Notes under the pieces: model-generated
What the model was told of the DNA's origin: nothing
Database searches by the model: none
Seen by the model: the letters and a program-made list of their open reading frames with translations, nothing else
Shown: piece by piece, positions 46,313 through 55,500 of the stretch
Layout: every line of letters begins with the position of its first letter
How positions within the stretch are numbered: the first letter of the stretch is position 1
Program-made: the position numbers and the translations under genes
DNA from: Kaistella sp. 97-N-M2
GTDB taxonomy: Bacteria > Bacteroidota > Bacteroidia > Flavobacteriales > Weeksellaceae
DNA length: 64,000 nt
NCBI RefSeq assembly: GCF_021513235.1
Contig: NZ_CP090976.1
Span: forward strand, 434,001 to 498,000
Direction of reading: 5' to 3'

Positions 46313-48343
46313 CTAAAACTCGGCTCTTAATCCAAAGTGAAAGTTCCGTTTAGCCGCCGGATTATAAAACCGGTTCCCAAAAGCATTTATGTCGTAGCCC
46401 AAAACATACTCGCTGTTGTACAGATTCTGAATTTGAAACTGCAAATACAATTTAGTTTTTTCAACAAAAACCGGATACCGAAGCTGAAGACTTCCAATCA
46501 AACTCGAGTCAGACCAAACAGAGTTGCTGTCATTTAAAGGCATTTTCGATGTATAAAAGTGGGAATAATCTACCGATAAATTTTTAAAGAAAACAAAATT
46601 CACTAAGCTGTTCAAAGTGGTCGCCGGCACGCCCGTTAGGTCATTGCCCGAAAAATCATTTTCATCCTGGCGATAATCCTCGAATTTAAACCGATAAAAA
46701 CTGCCGGAAAATCTGGCTTTAAACCCGTTGAAAAAAGCCGTATTTACCACGAAGAATTTCGATTCCAAAAGAACCTCCAAACCCTTTTGCACAGTACTTC
46801 CCTGATTGACAAAAAATTCCGCGCCGCTCTCGTTTTGCCGCCTCACGATGGCATCTTTCAACCGAAAATCGAAATAAGTCGCTTCCGCAAAAACGGCGCT
46901 GCCAAACTGTTTTCTGAGGCCGATCTCCTTGTTCCAGCCGTACTCTGGGACCAAATTCACATTAAATTGCTGCGTCGACGAACGGATTTCTTCATTCGTG
47001 GGTGCGGAATTTCCTTTGCCTATTTTCCCGCGAACTGAAAAATCTTTTGCAATCAAATACGTCAGGCCAAAATTCGGGAGGAATTGATCTTTAAACCTCA
47101 CATTTCCACTTTGGCTGACCGGAAAAAGGTTTTCCCACTGGTAGGAATTGGAATTTAAGCTGACGGAAATATCGCTGAACAGTTTTTCCTGCCAGTTCAA
47201 TTTTTGAGACAAAAAGAAAAAGCCGGAATTGTTTTTAAGGTGATCAAAATTCTGCGGATCGCCTTGAATTCCTTTATTGTTATCGAAATTCCTGATTGAA
47301 ATATCATTTGTCCCGCCTTCAAAACCGGCGCGCCATTCGGCATCAAAATTATTCCAGGTTTGCTGGTAGTTGAGATGCGTTCTCAGCGCATAATTATTTT
47401 CAAAACGATTTTCAAAATTCGTGATAAATGGATTTTCGAAATCAACATACGACCCCTGAACCAAAAGAAAATGAGAAAAATGCTTCGTAATTTTAAGATC
47501 GTGAGACAAGCCGGCCAAAATCATTTTATTGCGGATTCCGGCGGACTGTTCAACGGCGCCGGGAAGTGTTTTTGTCGCGGGACGCCCCTGTTTCCGGTCT
47601 GCCTGCATTTGCTCCAAAGTCAGGCCGCCCGGCGTTTCGTAGGCTAAATCCGCAAGCAAAATCATCGCCTTTAAAGACGCACTTTTCGCGTAGTGAAATT
47701 CATCTTTCAGAAAAATTTCTTTACGTTGTACCGCCGACTGGTCGCGGTAAGAATCGGTTTGATAGTAATTCTGGAAAAGCTGAAAAAAATGTTTACCGAA
47801 CTGCCTCGAAAAATCTACACTTTGGTTGAACGTGCCATAACTTCCGACCGCAATGTGGGCAGATAAATTTTCGGAGTTTCGTGTTTTTAAAAGCAGCGTT
47901 CCGCCCGTAACTGCGCCAAAATCGCCACTTTCCGGGCCTTTATAAATCTCAATGCGGTTGATGAGTTCCGGGGAAATTACGTTGAAATACGTATTTCCGG
48001 AAGCATCGGACAAAATAAAATCGTCCAGATAAACCTTAACATTTCGCACACCGAAAGGCGACCGCAACGAACTTCCGCGCACCGCGATGCGGTAACTTCC
48101 CGGGGAACGCTCTTCCATTCGGCTTCCCGCAATTTGATTAATGGATTCGAGCAACCGTTCCGCCGTATTCAATTTTAAAAGATTCGGAGAAATTACAGAT
48201 GCGGATTTCGTAGAACTTATATAGGAAGTGGGTTTCTTGTACGCATCAATTTTAACTTCAGAAATTAAGGCAGCTGAATCCTCTTCCTGCGCGCAAAGAA
48301 AAATAGAAAACGACATGAAAATTAGGAAATAAATCTTTCTCAT
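46313..48343 (-). CDS. TonB-dependent outer-membrane receptor
   Basis: A 676-residue beta-barrel receptor with a signal peptide (MRKIYFLIFMSFSIFLCAQ), an N-terminal plug (SYRIAVRGSSLRSPFGVRNVKVYLDDF, SGDFGAVTGGTLLLKTRN) and a barrel ending in ...FGLRAEF with a terminal Phe. There is no carboxypeptidase-regulatory N-domain or SusD partner, so it is more like siderophore or vitamin receptors than SusC. Its ATG overlaps the purK stop (ATGA), an unusual coupling with purine synthesis. Ligand unknown. Confidence 0.92.
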   Translation of the reverse strand: MRKIYFLIFMSFSIFLCAQEEDSAALISEVKIDAYKKPTSYISSTKSASVISPNLLKLNTAERLLESINQIAGSRMEERSPGSYRIAVRGSSLRSPFGVRNVKVYLDDFILSDASGNTYFNVISPELINRIEIYKGPESGDFGAVTGGTLLLKTRNSENLSAHIAVGSYGTFNQSVDFSRQFGKHFFQLFQNYYQTDSYRDQSAVQRKEIFLKDEFHYAKSASLKAMILLADLAYETPGGLTLEQMQADRKQGRPATKTLPGAVEQSAGIRNKMILAGLSHDLKITKHFSHFLLVQGSYVDFENPFITNFENRFENNYALRTHLNYQQTWNNFDAEWRAGFEGGTNDISIRNFDNNKGIQGDPQNFDHLKNNSGFFFLSQKLNWQEKLFSDISVSLNSNSYQWENLFPVSQSGNVRFKDQFLPNFGLTYLIAKDFSVRGKIGKGNSAPTNEEIRSSTQQFNVNLVPEYGWNKEIGLRKQFGSAVFAEATYFDFRLKDAIVRRQNESGAEFFVNQGSTVQKGLEVLLESKFFVVNTAFFNGFKARFSGSFYRFKFEDYRQDENDFSGNDLTGVPATTLNSLVNFVFFKNLSVDYSHFYTSKMPLNDSNSVWSDSSLIGSLQLRYPVFVEKTKLYLQFQIQNLYNSEYVLGYDINAFGNRFYNPAAKRNFHFGLRAEF

Positions 48344-49455
48344 GGAGCTGCGACCACTTTCACTAATGATTTAATGCTAATTAATTGCTCTAAAAGATCC
48401 TCGCGGGAATTGGCCACCACATTAATGTGACCCATTTTTCGGCCGGGTTTTGTCTGAGTTTTGCCGTACAAATGAACGTAGGTATTGGATAATTGAAGAA
48501 CGTCGGTTAAACCTTCGTATTTTACTTTTCCACTAAAATTTTCTTCGCCCACCAGATTCAACATGCCGGAAAAACCACAACTTTCGGTATTGGCCAAAGG
48601 TAAATTTTTCAACACCCGGTAAAACTGCTCGAATTGAGAATTGACATTACCTTCCTGCGACTGATGTCCGGAATTGTGCAGTCGCGGCGCCGTTTCGTTC
48701 ACCCAAACTTTTCCGTCTTTATCTAAAAAAAGTTCGATGGCAAACAAACCTTCGGAATTGGCAGCATTCATAAATTTTTCCGCAATCGCATCGATTTGAA
48801 TTTGAACTTCTTTCGAAATCTGAGCCGGACAAATATTAAAGTCGAGAAGATTTAATTTCGGATCTGCAACCATTTCGGTGACGGGAAAACTTTTGATCTC
48901 GCCGCTTTCGTTTTTCGCAATAATCAGAGAAAGTTCTTTGTCGATGTCCACTAAATTTTCGAGAACGGAAGGCTCGTCCCACAAATTATTAAAATCGTTT
49001 TCATCGCGAATAATCTGAACGCCTTTTCCGTCGTAACCGCCGGTATTCAATTTCTGAACGAACGGAAAATCCATTATAATTTCCTCTTCTTTGGAAAGAA
49101 TGATCTGGAAAGGCGGACTGGGGATTTGGTGTTCTTCGTAAAACTGTTTCTGCAAAATTTTCTGCTGAATAATTTTAATGATATTTGAAGTCGGAATTAC
49201 TTTTACGCCCTGCTTTTCCAGCGCTTCCAGACCTTCAACATTCACGTGCTCAATCTCGATGGATACGACGTCTTTGTCTTTACCAAAATCGATTACGGTT
49301 TGTTTATCGTTGAAGTTTCCCTGCGTGAAAAAAGAAATATTGGCGCAGGAACAGTCTGCGTTAGGATCGAGGATGTAAAATTCGTCATCATAATTTAAGG
49401 CATCCTGAATTAACATTCTGCCAAGTTGTCCGCCGCCTAAAATTCCAATTTTCAT
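48340..49455 (-). CDS. purK: N5-CAIR synthetase
   Basis: A 371-residue ATP-grasp enzyme that carboxylates AIR to N5-CAIR in purine synthesis. The start MKIGILGGGQLGRMLIQDA, the ATP-grasp block KLNTGGYDGKGVQII and the ending NETAPRLHNSGHQSQEG are diagnostic. It feeds PurE. It lies 3 nt downstream of the DUF1543 gene and overlaps the receptor gene by 4 bp, so all three probably form one transcript. Confidence 0.97.
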   Translation of the reverse strand: MKIGILGGGQLGRMLIQDALNYDDEFYILDPNADCSCANISFFTQGNFNDKQTVIDFGKDKDVVSIEIEHVNVEGLEALEKQGVKVIPTSNIIKIIQQKILQKQFYEEHQIPSPPFQIILSKEEEIIMDFPFVQKLNTGGYDGKGVQIIRDENDFNNLWDEPSVLENLVDIDKELSLIIAKNESGEIKSFPVTEMVADPKLNLLDFNICPAQISKEVQIQIDAIAEKFMNAANSEGLFAIELFLDKDGKVWVNETAPRLHNSGHQSQEGNVNSQFEQFYRVLKNLPLANTESCGFSGMLNLVGEENFSGKVKYEGLTDVLQLSNTYVHLYGKTQTKPGRKMGHINVVANSREDLLEQLISIKSLVKVVAAP

Positions 49456-49458
49456 ATT

Positions 49459-50010
49459 TTATTTTAATTTACTGATTTTTAAATATCCGATGTGCGTAAA
49501 ATTTTCCTGATTTTCAACATCTGTTTTTTCGAGAACGAGGGAAAATTTTTCCTTCATTTCTAAGGGTAGAATGTCATCTACTTTAAAAATATCATCAATG
49601 TCGACCGCGTATTTATCGTCGATGTGGCTTACTGCCTCGGGAAAACCCTTTGTCTTGTAAAATTCGGTTTTTTTTACGCGTTTGATGATTTTAGACATCG
49701 ATTGATCGACCATTAAATACTGTTGATGAAGTTCCTCAAATCTGCCCGCTTCATAGCCGCCCAAATTGATAAAGAAAAGGTGATTGTCTGAAATTTCCGG
49801 CGATTTTTCTACGATTCTGATTTCAAAACCATCCACAAACCGCACTTCCTGATAACAGTCGATATGGATTTTACCTTTCGCTTCCGGCCAAAAGCGCTTC
49901 ATATCGGGAACAAGTTCCTTCAGCGACTCCGCGATGCCGAAGAAAACATCGTGCTGCTCCGTATTTCTGCCTTTCGGCGTGGCGCCGAGAACAACGTAGT
50001 ATAATTTCAT
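49459..50010 (-). CDS. DUF1543 protein
   Basis: A 183-residue soluble protein. MKLYYVVLGATPKGRNTEQHDVFFGIA and the FFINLGGYEAGRFEELH block fit DUF1543, a family of unknown function. The ATG at 50010 begins the homologous part; an ORF start 15 nt upstream is possible. First gene of the DUF1543-purK-receptor unit. Confidence 0.85.
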   Translation of the reverse strand: MKLYYVVLGATPKGRNTEQHDVFFGIAESLKELVPDMKRFWPEAKGKIHIDCYQEVRFVDGFEIRIVEKSPEISDNHLFFINLGGYEAGRFEELHQQYLMVDQSMSKIIKRVKKTEFYKTKGFPEAVSHIDDKYAVDIDDIFKVDDILPLEMKEKFSLVLEKTDVENQENFTHIGYLKISKLK

Positions 50011-50119
50011 TTCTTTAAAAAACAAAAATACGTTTTTAAAAAATATTTACCGTGCGCAATTCGTTTTAAAACCGTCTTTTTTTAAGTCCTTATCGTTTCT
50101 TCACCTGCCGAAAAATTCT

Positions 50120-50127
50120 TAAATTTG
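50120..50127 (+). promoter_or_regulatory. TAnnTTTG -7 element of the tauE gene
   Basis: TAAATTTG, 4 nt upstream of the ATG at 50132. Confidence 0.5.
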
Positions 50128-50131
50128 TGAC

Positions 50132-50962
50132 ATGTCGGAAATATTAATTCTGTTCTTTGGCGCCGTGTCTGCGGGATTGTTAGGATCTTTAACGGGACTT
50201 GGCGGCGGTGTAGTTATCATTCCCTTATTAACTTTAGGTTTCGGTGTACCGATGCATTATGCGATCGGCGCCTCACTCATTTCGGTTATCGGCACATCGT
50301 CGGGGTCGGCAGCGGCCTTTGTGAAGGAGGGATTTACGAACGTCCGCATCGGAATGTTTCTGGAAATCGCAACCACTACCGGCGCAATCGTGGGCGCTTT
50401 AATTTCCGGCCTTCTCAATCCGAACACTATTGGAATTATCTTCGCGAGCATCTTAATCCTTACCGTTATTTTAAATCTGCGAAAAAAGCCGGACCATCAG
50501 GAACCGCTGATTGAAGGAACTTTGGAACACCGTCTGCAGCTTTTCGGGACTTTTCCGGATAAAGGCGTGATGAAGGCCTACTCTGCACGCAACACTGTTT
50601 CGGGATTTTTTATGATGGCGTTTGCGGGCATTATGTCTGGGCTTCTTGGCATTGGATCCGGCGCTTTGAAAGTTTTGGCCATGGATAATTTGATGAAACT
50701 TCCTTTTAAAGTTTCCACGACGACGAGTAATTTTATGATCGGCGTTACGGCCGTGGCGAGTTCGCTTATCTATTTTCAGCGCGGCGAGATTATTCCCGTC
50801 ATCGTTGCACCCGTTTTAATTGGGGTGGTTTTGGGCAGTTTTATCGGGTCGAAAACATTGATGGTTTCGAAGACCAAAAAACTCAAAGTGGTTTTTGCCG
50901 TGGTGGTTTCTATTTTGTCGATCTACATGATGTACAACGGAATTCAACAAAATTTTAAGTAA
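50132..50962 (+). CDS. TauE/SafE family anion exporter
   Basis: A 276-residue membrane protein with about eight helices and the two-repeat TauE/SafE layout: SLTGLGGGVVIIPLLTL in the first half and SGLLGIGSGALKVLAMD in the second. Members move sulfite, sulfonates or related anions. It overlaps the DUF1634 gene by one base (TAATG), an arrangement known for TauE systems. Confidence 0.92.
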   Translation: MSEILILFFGAVSAGLLGSLTGLGGGVVIIPLLTLGFGVPMHYAIGASLISVIGTSSGSAAAFVKEGFTNVRIGMFLEIATTTGAIVGALISGLLNPNTIGIIFASILILTVILNLRKKPDHQEPLIEGTLEHRLQLFGTFPDKGVMKAYSARNTVSGFFMMAFAGIMSGLLGIGSGALKVLAMDNLMKLPFKVSTTTSNFMIGVTAVASSLIYFQRGEIIPVIVAPVLIGVVLGSFIGSKTLMVSKTKKLKVVFAVVVSILSIYMMYNGIQQNFK

Positions 50963-51339
50963 TGAAAAGACATTTTACAGATTTGGATCTCAACCGTTCC
51001 GTCGGAAATCTCCTTCGGTTAGGCGTTATTTTGTCGGTGATTACGTCTTTTGTTGGATTTGTTAAACTCTTTTTGGAAGGTTTCGAAATGCCGAAAGATT
51101 ACGCGGCCCTCGAAATTCCGGAAGGTACGATCTGGCAGTCTTTCTGGACTTCTTTGCTTAAGTTTGAAGGTATGGCCATCATTCAGCTCGGAATTTTACT
51201 GCTGATCCTGACGCCGCTTGTACGACTTCTCTTCGCCCTTGTCGGGTACCTGAAAGAAAAAGATTACACCTACGTCATCGTTTCCGTGATCGTATTGGGG
51301 ATTATGCTTGTAAGTTTCTTAATGGGTTTTGCGCATTAA
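50962..51339 (+). CDS. DUF1634 membrane protein
   Basis: A 125-residue protein with three hydrophobic segments, beginning near NLLRLGVILSVITSFVGF, then a loop and two C-terminal helices. DUF1634 proteins are commonly encoded directly after TauE transporters and probably assist them (inference). Translationally coupled to tauE. Confidence 0.88.
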   Translation: MKRHFTDLDLNRSVGNLLRLGVILSVITSFVGFVKLFLEGFEMPKDYAALEIPEGTIWQSFWTSLLKFEGMAIIQLGILLLILTPLVRLLFALVGYLKEKDYTYVIVSVIVLGIMLVSFLMGFAH

Positions 51340-51410
51340 ATGACCCCTAAATCACCTAATTTTCGTTTAGTTTTCAACTGAAATTCAACGGCGCAGAAAA
51401 AGTTTAAAAT

Positions 51411-52385
51411 TTATTTTGAGAAGGCGATGTTTTTTAAGACAGCATCGGCTTTCAGTTCGGTTTCCTGCCATTCTTTTTGGGGCGAACTTTCGGCCGTAAT
51501 TCCGCCACCCACATAAATTAAAGCTGCATTCCCAAAAAATTCAGCGCAACGCAGATTCACGAAATACTGAATGTAATCGTCTGTTTCCACACGAATATAT
51601 CCTGCGTATAAATTTCTCGGATGAATTTCAAACTTCTCGATTGCATCCCGGCAAAAATCTTTCGGAATACCACACACAGCGGGCGTCGGATGAAGGTCCG
51701 CAATAATCTTTTCCACCTCTTCTGCTTGGATCTTTGCTTTGAAATCGGTTCTTAAATGTTTAATGTTTCCGGAAAAATGATCGCAGGTTTGGGACTTTTC
51801 AATGCTGTCGGAATAATTTTTTAAAATATTCTCAATATAGCCGGTTACAGGTTTTTGCTCGTCGATCTCTTTGTCGGTCCAGACTTCTGCTACCGGTAAC
51901 GTTCCGGCCAGGCTCATGGTTTCGAACTGCGAATTTTTTTTATTGAATTTTCCTAAAACTTCAGAAAAAGCACCGAGCCAACATTGCCCCTTTTTCAGAA
52001 AGAAATACACAAAAGCATTTGGATAGGCCTCACAAAGATTGAGAAAAGTTTGAGATAAATTAATGGAAGAATCCTCATACTTCACCAATTTTCGGCGCGA
52101 AATGACGAGTTTCGAAAGGTCGTTTTCTTTGATAAAACCGATGACATTTTTTAATTTCTGTTCATATTCGACTTGATTTTCCTCTTTAAATTCGAGCACT
52201 TCTGTTGAAAGACCAAGGGTAGAAATTTCTGAAGCTAAAAATTTTTCTTTCGAAATACTGACGATTTTTCCCGAAAAATCAAGGTTTTCCGACTGGTCGA
52301 AAGTAACAAACGAAACCGGAATTTCGGCGGAATTTTCTGTTGTCGTACAGATCTGATCGGAAAAAGGAAACCGGAAATAGAGCAT
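51411..52385 (-). CDS. menF: Isochorismate synthase
   Basis: A 324-residue chorismate-utilising enzyme. It converts chorismate to isochorismate for menaquinone, the usual respiratory quinone of this group. Motifs include the catalytic region MSLAGTLP, HLRTDF, LHPTPAVCGIPKDF and YAGYIRVETDDYIQYFVNLRCAEF, ending YVGGGITAESSP. It is shorter than E. coli MenF because the N-terminal part is reduced. The next gene upstream is a hotdog thioesterase that fits the MenI step. Confidence 0.88.
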   Translation of the reverse strand: MLYFRFPFSDQICTTTENSAEIPVSFVTFDQSENLDFSGKIVSISKEKFLASEISTLGLSTEVLEFKEENQVEYEQKLKNVIGFIKENDLSKLVISRRKLVKYEDSSINLSQTFLNLCEAYPNAFVYFFLKKGQCWLGAFSEVLGKFNKKNSQFETMSLAGTLPVAEVWTDKEIDEQKPVTGYIENILKNYSDSIEKSQTCDHFSGNIKHLRTDFKAKIQAEEVEKIIADLHPTPAVCGIPKDFCRDAIEKFEIHPRNLYAGYIRVETDDYIQYFVNLRCAEFFGNAALIYVGGGITAESSPQKEWQETELKADAVLKNIAFSK

Positions 52386-52429
52386 TCTTCAATTTTTAAA
52401 ATTCAAAAAAAGTTTTGAATAAATTTAAA

Positions 52430-52846
52430 TCAGCGCGGGATAATATTGTTCGTCATCGTCGTATGATTAATGAGTTCGCCTTTTTCGTCGCGAATCTCAA
52501 TCTCCGAAACGTGCATGGTTCTGCCTTTTCTGATAAATTTTGCGGTTCCGGTAACGATACCGCTTTTTTTGCTTCGCAGATGATTCGAATTGATGTTGGT
52601 ACCCACGGGCGCAAATTTCTGTAGATCGACGTGCAAAACCGACAGGCTGGAGCCCAGGGTTTCGGCCAAAACGCAGCTGGCGCCGCCGTGCAAAATCCCG
52701 TAAGGTTGATGAACTTTCGGCGTTACGGGCATGGTTGCCGTCAACGACTCGTCGGTAACATCGGTAAAAATAATATCTAAAGTTTTGCCCAGCGTTTCGC
52801 CACCCCAGGAGTTTAATCGGTCTAAAATCTCTTCTCTGCTTTCCAT
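52430..52846 (-). CDS. Hotdog thioesterase, candidate DHNA-CoA hydrolase
   Basis: A 138-residue PaaI/YdiI-like hotdog-fold thioesterase. The motif HGGASCVLAETLGS holds the catalytic Glu, and NHLRSKKSGIVTGTA follows. YdiI-type enzymes hydrolyse 1,4-dihydroxy-2-naphthoyl-CoA (MenI step). Next to menF this makes it a likely MenI, but other acyl-CoA substrates are possible. Same strand as menF, 44 bp apart. Confidence 0.82.
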   Translation of the reverse strand: MESREEILDRLNSWGGETLGKTLDIIFTDVTDESLTATMPVTPKVHQPYGILHGGASCVLAETLGSSLSVLHVDLQKFAPVGTNINSNHLRSKKSGIVTGTAKFIRKGRTMHVSEIEIRDEKGELINHTTMTNNIIPR

Positions 52847-52859
52847 TATTGGTTGGGAT

Positions 52860-53426
52860 TTAATATATTTTTGGATTCCATTTTTCGGGATATTTCGGTG
52901 TTATTTTTTTGTAATACTCCTCCATTTCCGCCATAATATCCTCGTAGGTGCGCGTTTCCAAATCTTCCACCGAAATTTTATACGCAAGATGAATCTCTTT
53001 CTTTTTAAAGTCTCCGGCGGCCACGACAATCGGAACTTTCGCCGCCAAAGCCATGTGGTAAAAGCCTTTTCGCCATTTCGGCACGCGGCTTCTAGTGCCT
53101 TCGGGCGTGATGACTAAACTGAAACTGTCTTTCTTAAATTCATCAACCACAAATTTCACGAGGTCATTTTTCTTGGAACGGTCGATGCCGATTCCGCCCA
53201 GTGCCTTTACAACAAAGCCGTACCAGGCTCTTGTATGTTCATCTTTGATGATCACTTTCAAAGGTTTGTCCAGTGCCCAGTAAGCGAGATTTCCCAAAAG
53301 ATATTCCTCATTGGCGGTGTGTGGTGCGACAACGAGAATACAGCGGTCGAGATTATCGACGTCGCCTTCCAAAATGATTTTCCAACCGATCAGTTTTAAA
53401 ATTAATTTTCCGAAGAATTTTTTCAT
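52860..53426 (-). CDS. PlsC-like acyltransferase
   Basis: A 188-residue 1-acyl-glycerol-3-phosphate acyltransferase family protein. The catalytic motif reads APHTANEE, with Glu where the HxxxxD Asp is usual; the second conserved motif is TPEGTRSRV, and IDRSKKND lies between. It probably transfers an acyl group in membrane lipid synthesis; the acceptor is uncertain. It lies 13 bp upstream of the thioesterase gene, suggesting a shared transcript with menF. Confidence 0.85.
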   Translation of the reverse strand: MKKFFGKLILKLIGWKIILEGDVDNLDRCILVVAPHTANEEYLLGNLAYWALDKPLKVIIKDEHTRAWYGFVVKALGGIGIDRSKKNDLVKFVVDEFKKDSFSLVITPEGTRSRVPKWRKGFYHMALAAKVPIVVAAGDFKKKEIHLAYKISVEDLETRTYEDIMAEMEEYYKKITPKYPEKWNPKIY

Positions 53427-53473
53427 ATTAAATATTTTGGGGAATAAGGAAGGTTCGTGGGTGCTTCAAATAA

Positions 53474-53505
53474 AAAAGTATAACCAAAAAATCGGTTATA
53501 CTTTT
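53474..53505 (-). terminator. Intrinsic terminator after a 20-codon ORF
   Basis: AAAAGTATAACC / GGTTATACTTTT 12-bp stem with an 8-nt loop and a T run on the minus strand, about 25 bp past the small ORF stop. Confidence 0.85.
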
Positions 53506-53529
53506 ACAAATATATTGAAATTATTCTGT

Positions 53530-53592
53530 CTAAATTAGGCTGCTGATGAAATCCATGATTTTCATTGCGATTTCGAATACGAACTGTACCAT
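53530..53592 (-). CDS. Candidate 20-residue amphipathic peptide
   Basis: A minus-strand ORF of 20 codons plus TAG encodes MVQFVFEIAM followed by KIMDFISSLI: mostly hydrophobic with E7, K11 and D14 spaced along one face. A strong terminator follows 25 bp later. Upstream, a TTG and TAATTTCG pair (22-nt spacer) near 53650-53680 resembles a promoter. That makes a compact promoter-ORF-terminator unit in an otherwise empty 375-bp gap. It could also be a non-coding RNA with a chance ORF. Confidence 0.4.
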   Translation of the reverse strand: MVQFVFEIAMKIMDFISSLI

Positions 53593-53801
53593 GATTTTAT
53601 GTTTTAATTGTTAAAGTGGAGGACTTTTCATTTTAACAGTACGAAATTAACCTATTTTTTTAAGTAGAACGCAATTTGACTGTTAAATTTTCTTTAAAAT
53701 TTCATCTTTAGGGAACAAGCGAAAAGATCCTCGCTCCAAGCCGCTCCCGAAAGAGCGAAACGTTGTGTGGAGTTACTGATCTTTTGCTCGTCCACTCTCA
53801 T

Positions 53802-55496
53802 TTAGTTGGTTTTGATGGAAATTTCCTTTTTACCGTTTTTAATGGAGATGTTCACGTCTTTCAGATCTTTAAAATCAACATCCATGGAATCGACCATTCT
53901 TTGGCCCACTTCTTTGGAAACCTTTTTACCGTTAACGATCATGGAATCTTTATTTCCGGAAGTCGCCACAATGGAGTTTTTCCCAAAGTTCATGCTCACG
54001 CGGTCGCTGTCATCGTCGTCATTATCGCTGTTTCCGTCGCCGTTCAGATCGCCTTCCAAATGCAGAACGTTATCTCTAACTTTAAAAATCTGGGTTTTTT
54101 GCGGCACTACCAGTTCATAATTCACGCGGTAATCCCGGAATCGCTGCTCGTATGGATACTTCATAAAATTTGGAAGCAGGATTCTATTTCCCTGAATTTC
54201 TACCGGAACTTCCAGCTGAACGGGAATATTATATCCTTTTCCTTCTTTTTTAATGATTAAATAAGGCGTGGTAATGTCGGATTTTCTGGTTACGTCTACA
54301 GACGGATAATCTTCTTCGTAAACCATTTTCTTATCGGAAAAAACATCGTCGTCATAAGCCGTGAAATTTTGCGGAATAACCACCTGTTTCATATCGACGT
54401 ACAGACTGTCGGAAGTTGTGTTGATGTCCACATTTTGCGTATCTTCTTTATCACCTTTCAGAAAGGCTTCTTTTCCTGCCATGCGTACCCCAAAATATGC
54501 CCCAAGCGCCATCAGTGTAACAAATAAAGCACCGATCACCCACCCAATATTTCTAAGTTTGGTTTTCGGGGAGAAAATTTTGATGCTTAACAAAGTGAAA
54601 AGGATGGCCGGAATTAACGATCCGATAATGATGAGGGCCGATAAAACGTTGTATAATCCATCGTCATCAAAATAAAATTTCATTTCGTTCGCGCCGGGAA
54701 AATTGGAGTCGATCCCAAACATTCCAAAGAGCACAAACACGCCGATGATGCTGCCTACTGCCATCAGGGCAAAAATTCCACCAATCAGATATTTGATGAC
54801 ATTCCAAAGTCCGCTGCCGGCAGTGTTGATGTAAGGTTTGTTTTCGGTGTAGATTTCGCCGACTCTTTGTGTAGATTCGTTTGCGAACTGAACCAGTTTA
54901 TTGGATTCGTTTTTCAGGTTATCGAAATTCATGGGTTTCCCTTTCATTTTCAAAAAGTCCGTAGCTGTTTCTGCCTGGGGCAAAACCGCCCAAAGAATAA
55001 TGTAAATCAATACGATTAGTGTTGTAGAAATCGCGGCAGTAAATATGCCTAAAATCGCGATGCCTAACCAAATGGCGCGCATGGCACTGATGTCCATTCC
55101 TACATAATGCGCTAAACCTGCGCAAACTCCGGCGATCTTCTGTTTTTCCGGATCGCGGAAAAGCTGTTTGGTGCCGTTATAGTTCGCGGAACTGCGTTGG
55201 TCTTTTTTGGTGGTTTTTTCGGAAAAATAAGCTTCTTCCTGTTCCTCGATCTGTTCGGGCCGTCCTATCTGAGAAATAACTCTTTCCACATCAATGTCGT
55301 TGATGACTTCCCGTTTTCCTAAAGAATCTTTAAAGATTTCCACCATTCGGATTTCGATATCGTGCATTACTTCGTCGGCCTCATTGGCATCCAAAGAGCT
55401 GCGCAGTGCCGCAAGATAATCGCTGAGTTTTATATATGCGTGCTCCTCAATGGTGAATGAGAAACCGGCGAGTCCTATTGAGAGTGTCTTGTTCAT
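53802..55496 (-). CDS. PspC-domain membrane protein
   Basis: A 564-residue protein. Residues ~105-165 carry the PspC domain (KQLFRDPEKQKIAGVCAGLAHYVGMD) with a helix; several more helices follow (about 230-345), then a long soluble C-terminal part with acidic NGDGNSDNDDDDSDR. Flavobacterial PspC proteins of this size are probably envelope-stress sensors. Its start is 4 bp from the PadR stop, so the two form an operon with PadR first. Confidence 0.9.
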   Translation of the reverse strand: MNKTLSIGLAGFSFTIEEHAYIKLSDYLAALRSSLDANEADEVMHDIEIRMVEIFKDSLGKREVINDIDVERVISQIGRPEQIEEQEEAYFSEKTTKKDQRSSANYNGTKQLFRDPEKQKIAGVCAGLAHYVGMDISAMRAIWLGIAILGIFTAAISTTLIVLIYIILWAVLPQAETATDFLKMKGKPMNFDNLKNESNKLVQFANESTQRVGEIYTENKPYINTAGSGLWNVIKYLIGGIFALMAVGSIIGVFVLFGMFGIDSNFPGANEMKFYFDDDGLYNVLSALIIIGSLIPAILFTLLSIKIFSPKTKLRNIGWVIGALFVTLMALGAYFGVRMAGKEAFLKGDKEDTQNVDINTTSDSLYVDMKQVVIPQNFTAYDDDVFSDKKMVYEEDYPSVDVTRKSDITTPYLIIKKEGKGYNIPVQLEVPVEIQGNRILLPNFMKYPYEQRFRDYRVNYELVVPQKTQIFKVRDNVLHLEGDLNGDGNSDNDDDDSDRVSMNFGKNSIVATSGNKDSMIVNGKKVSKEVGQRMVDSMDVDFKDLKDVNISIKNGKKEISIKTN

Positions 55497-55500
55497 GGTA

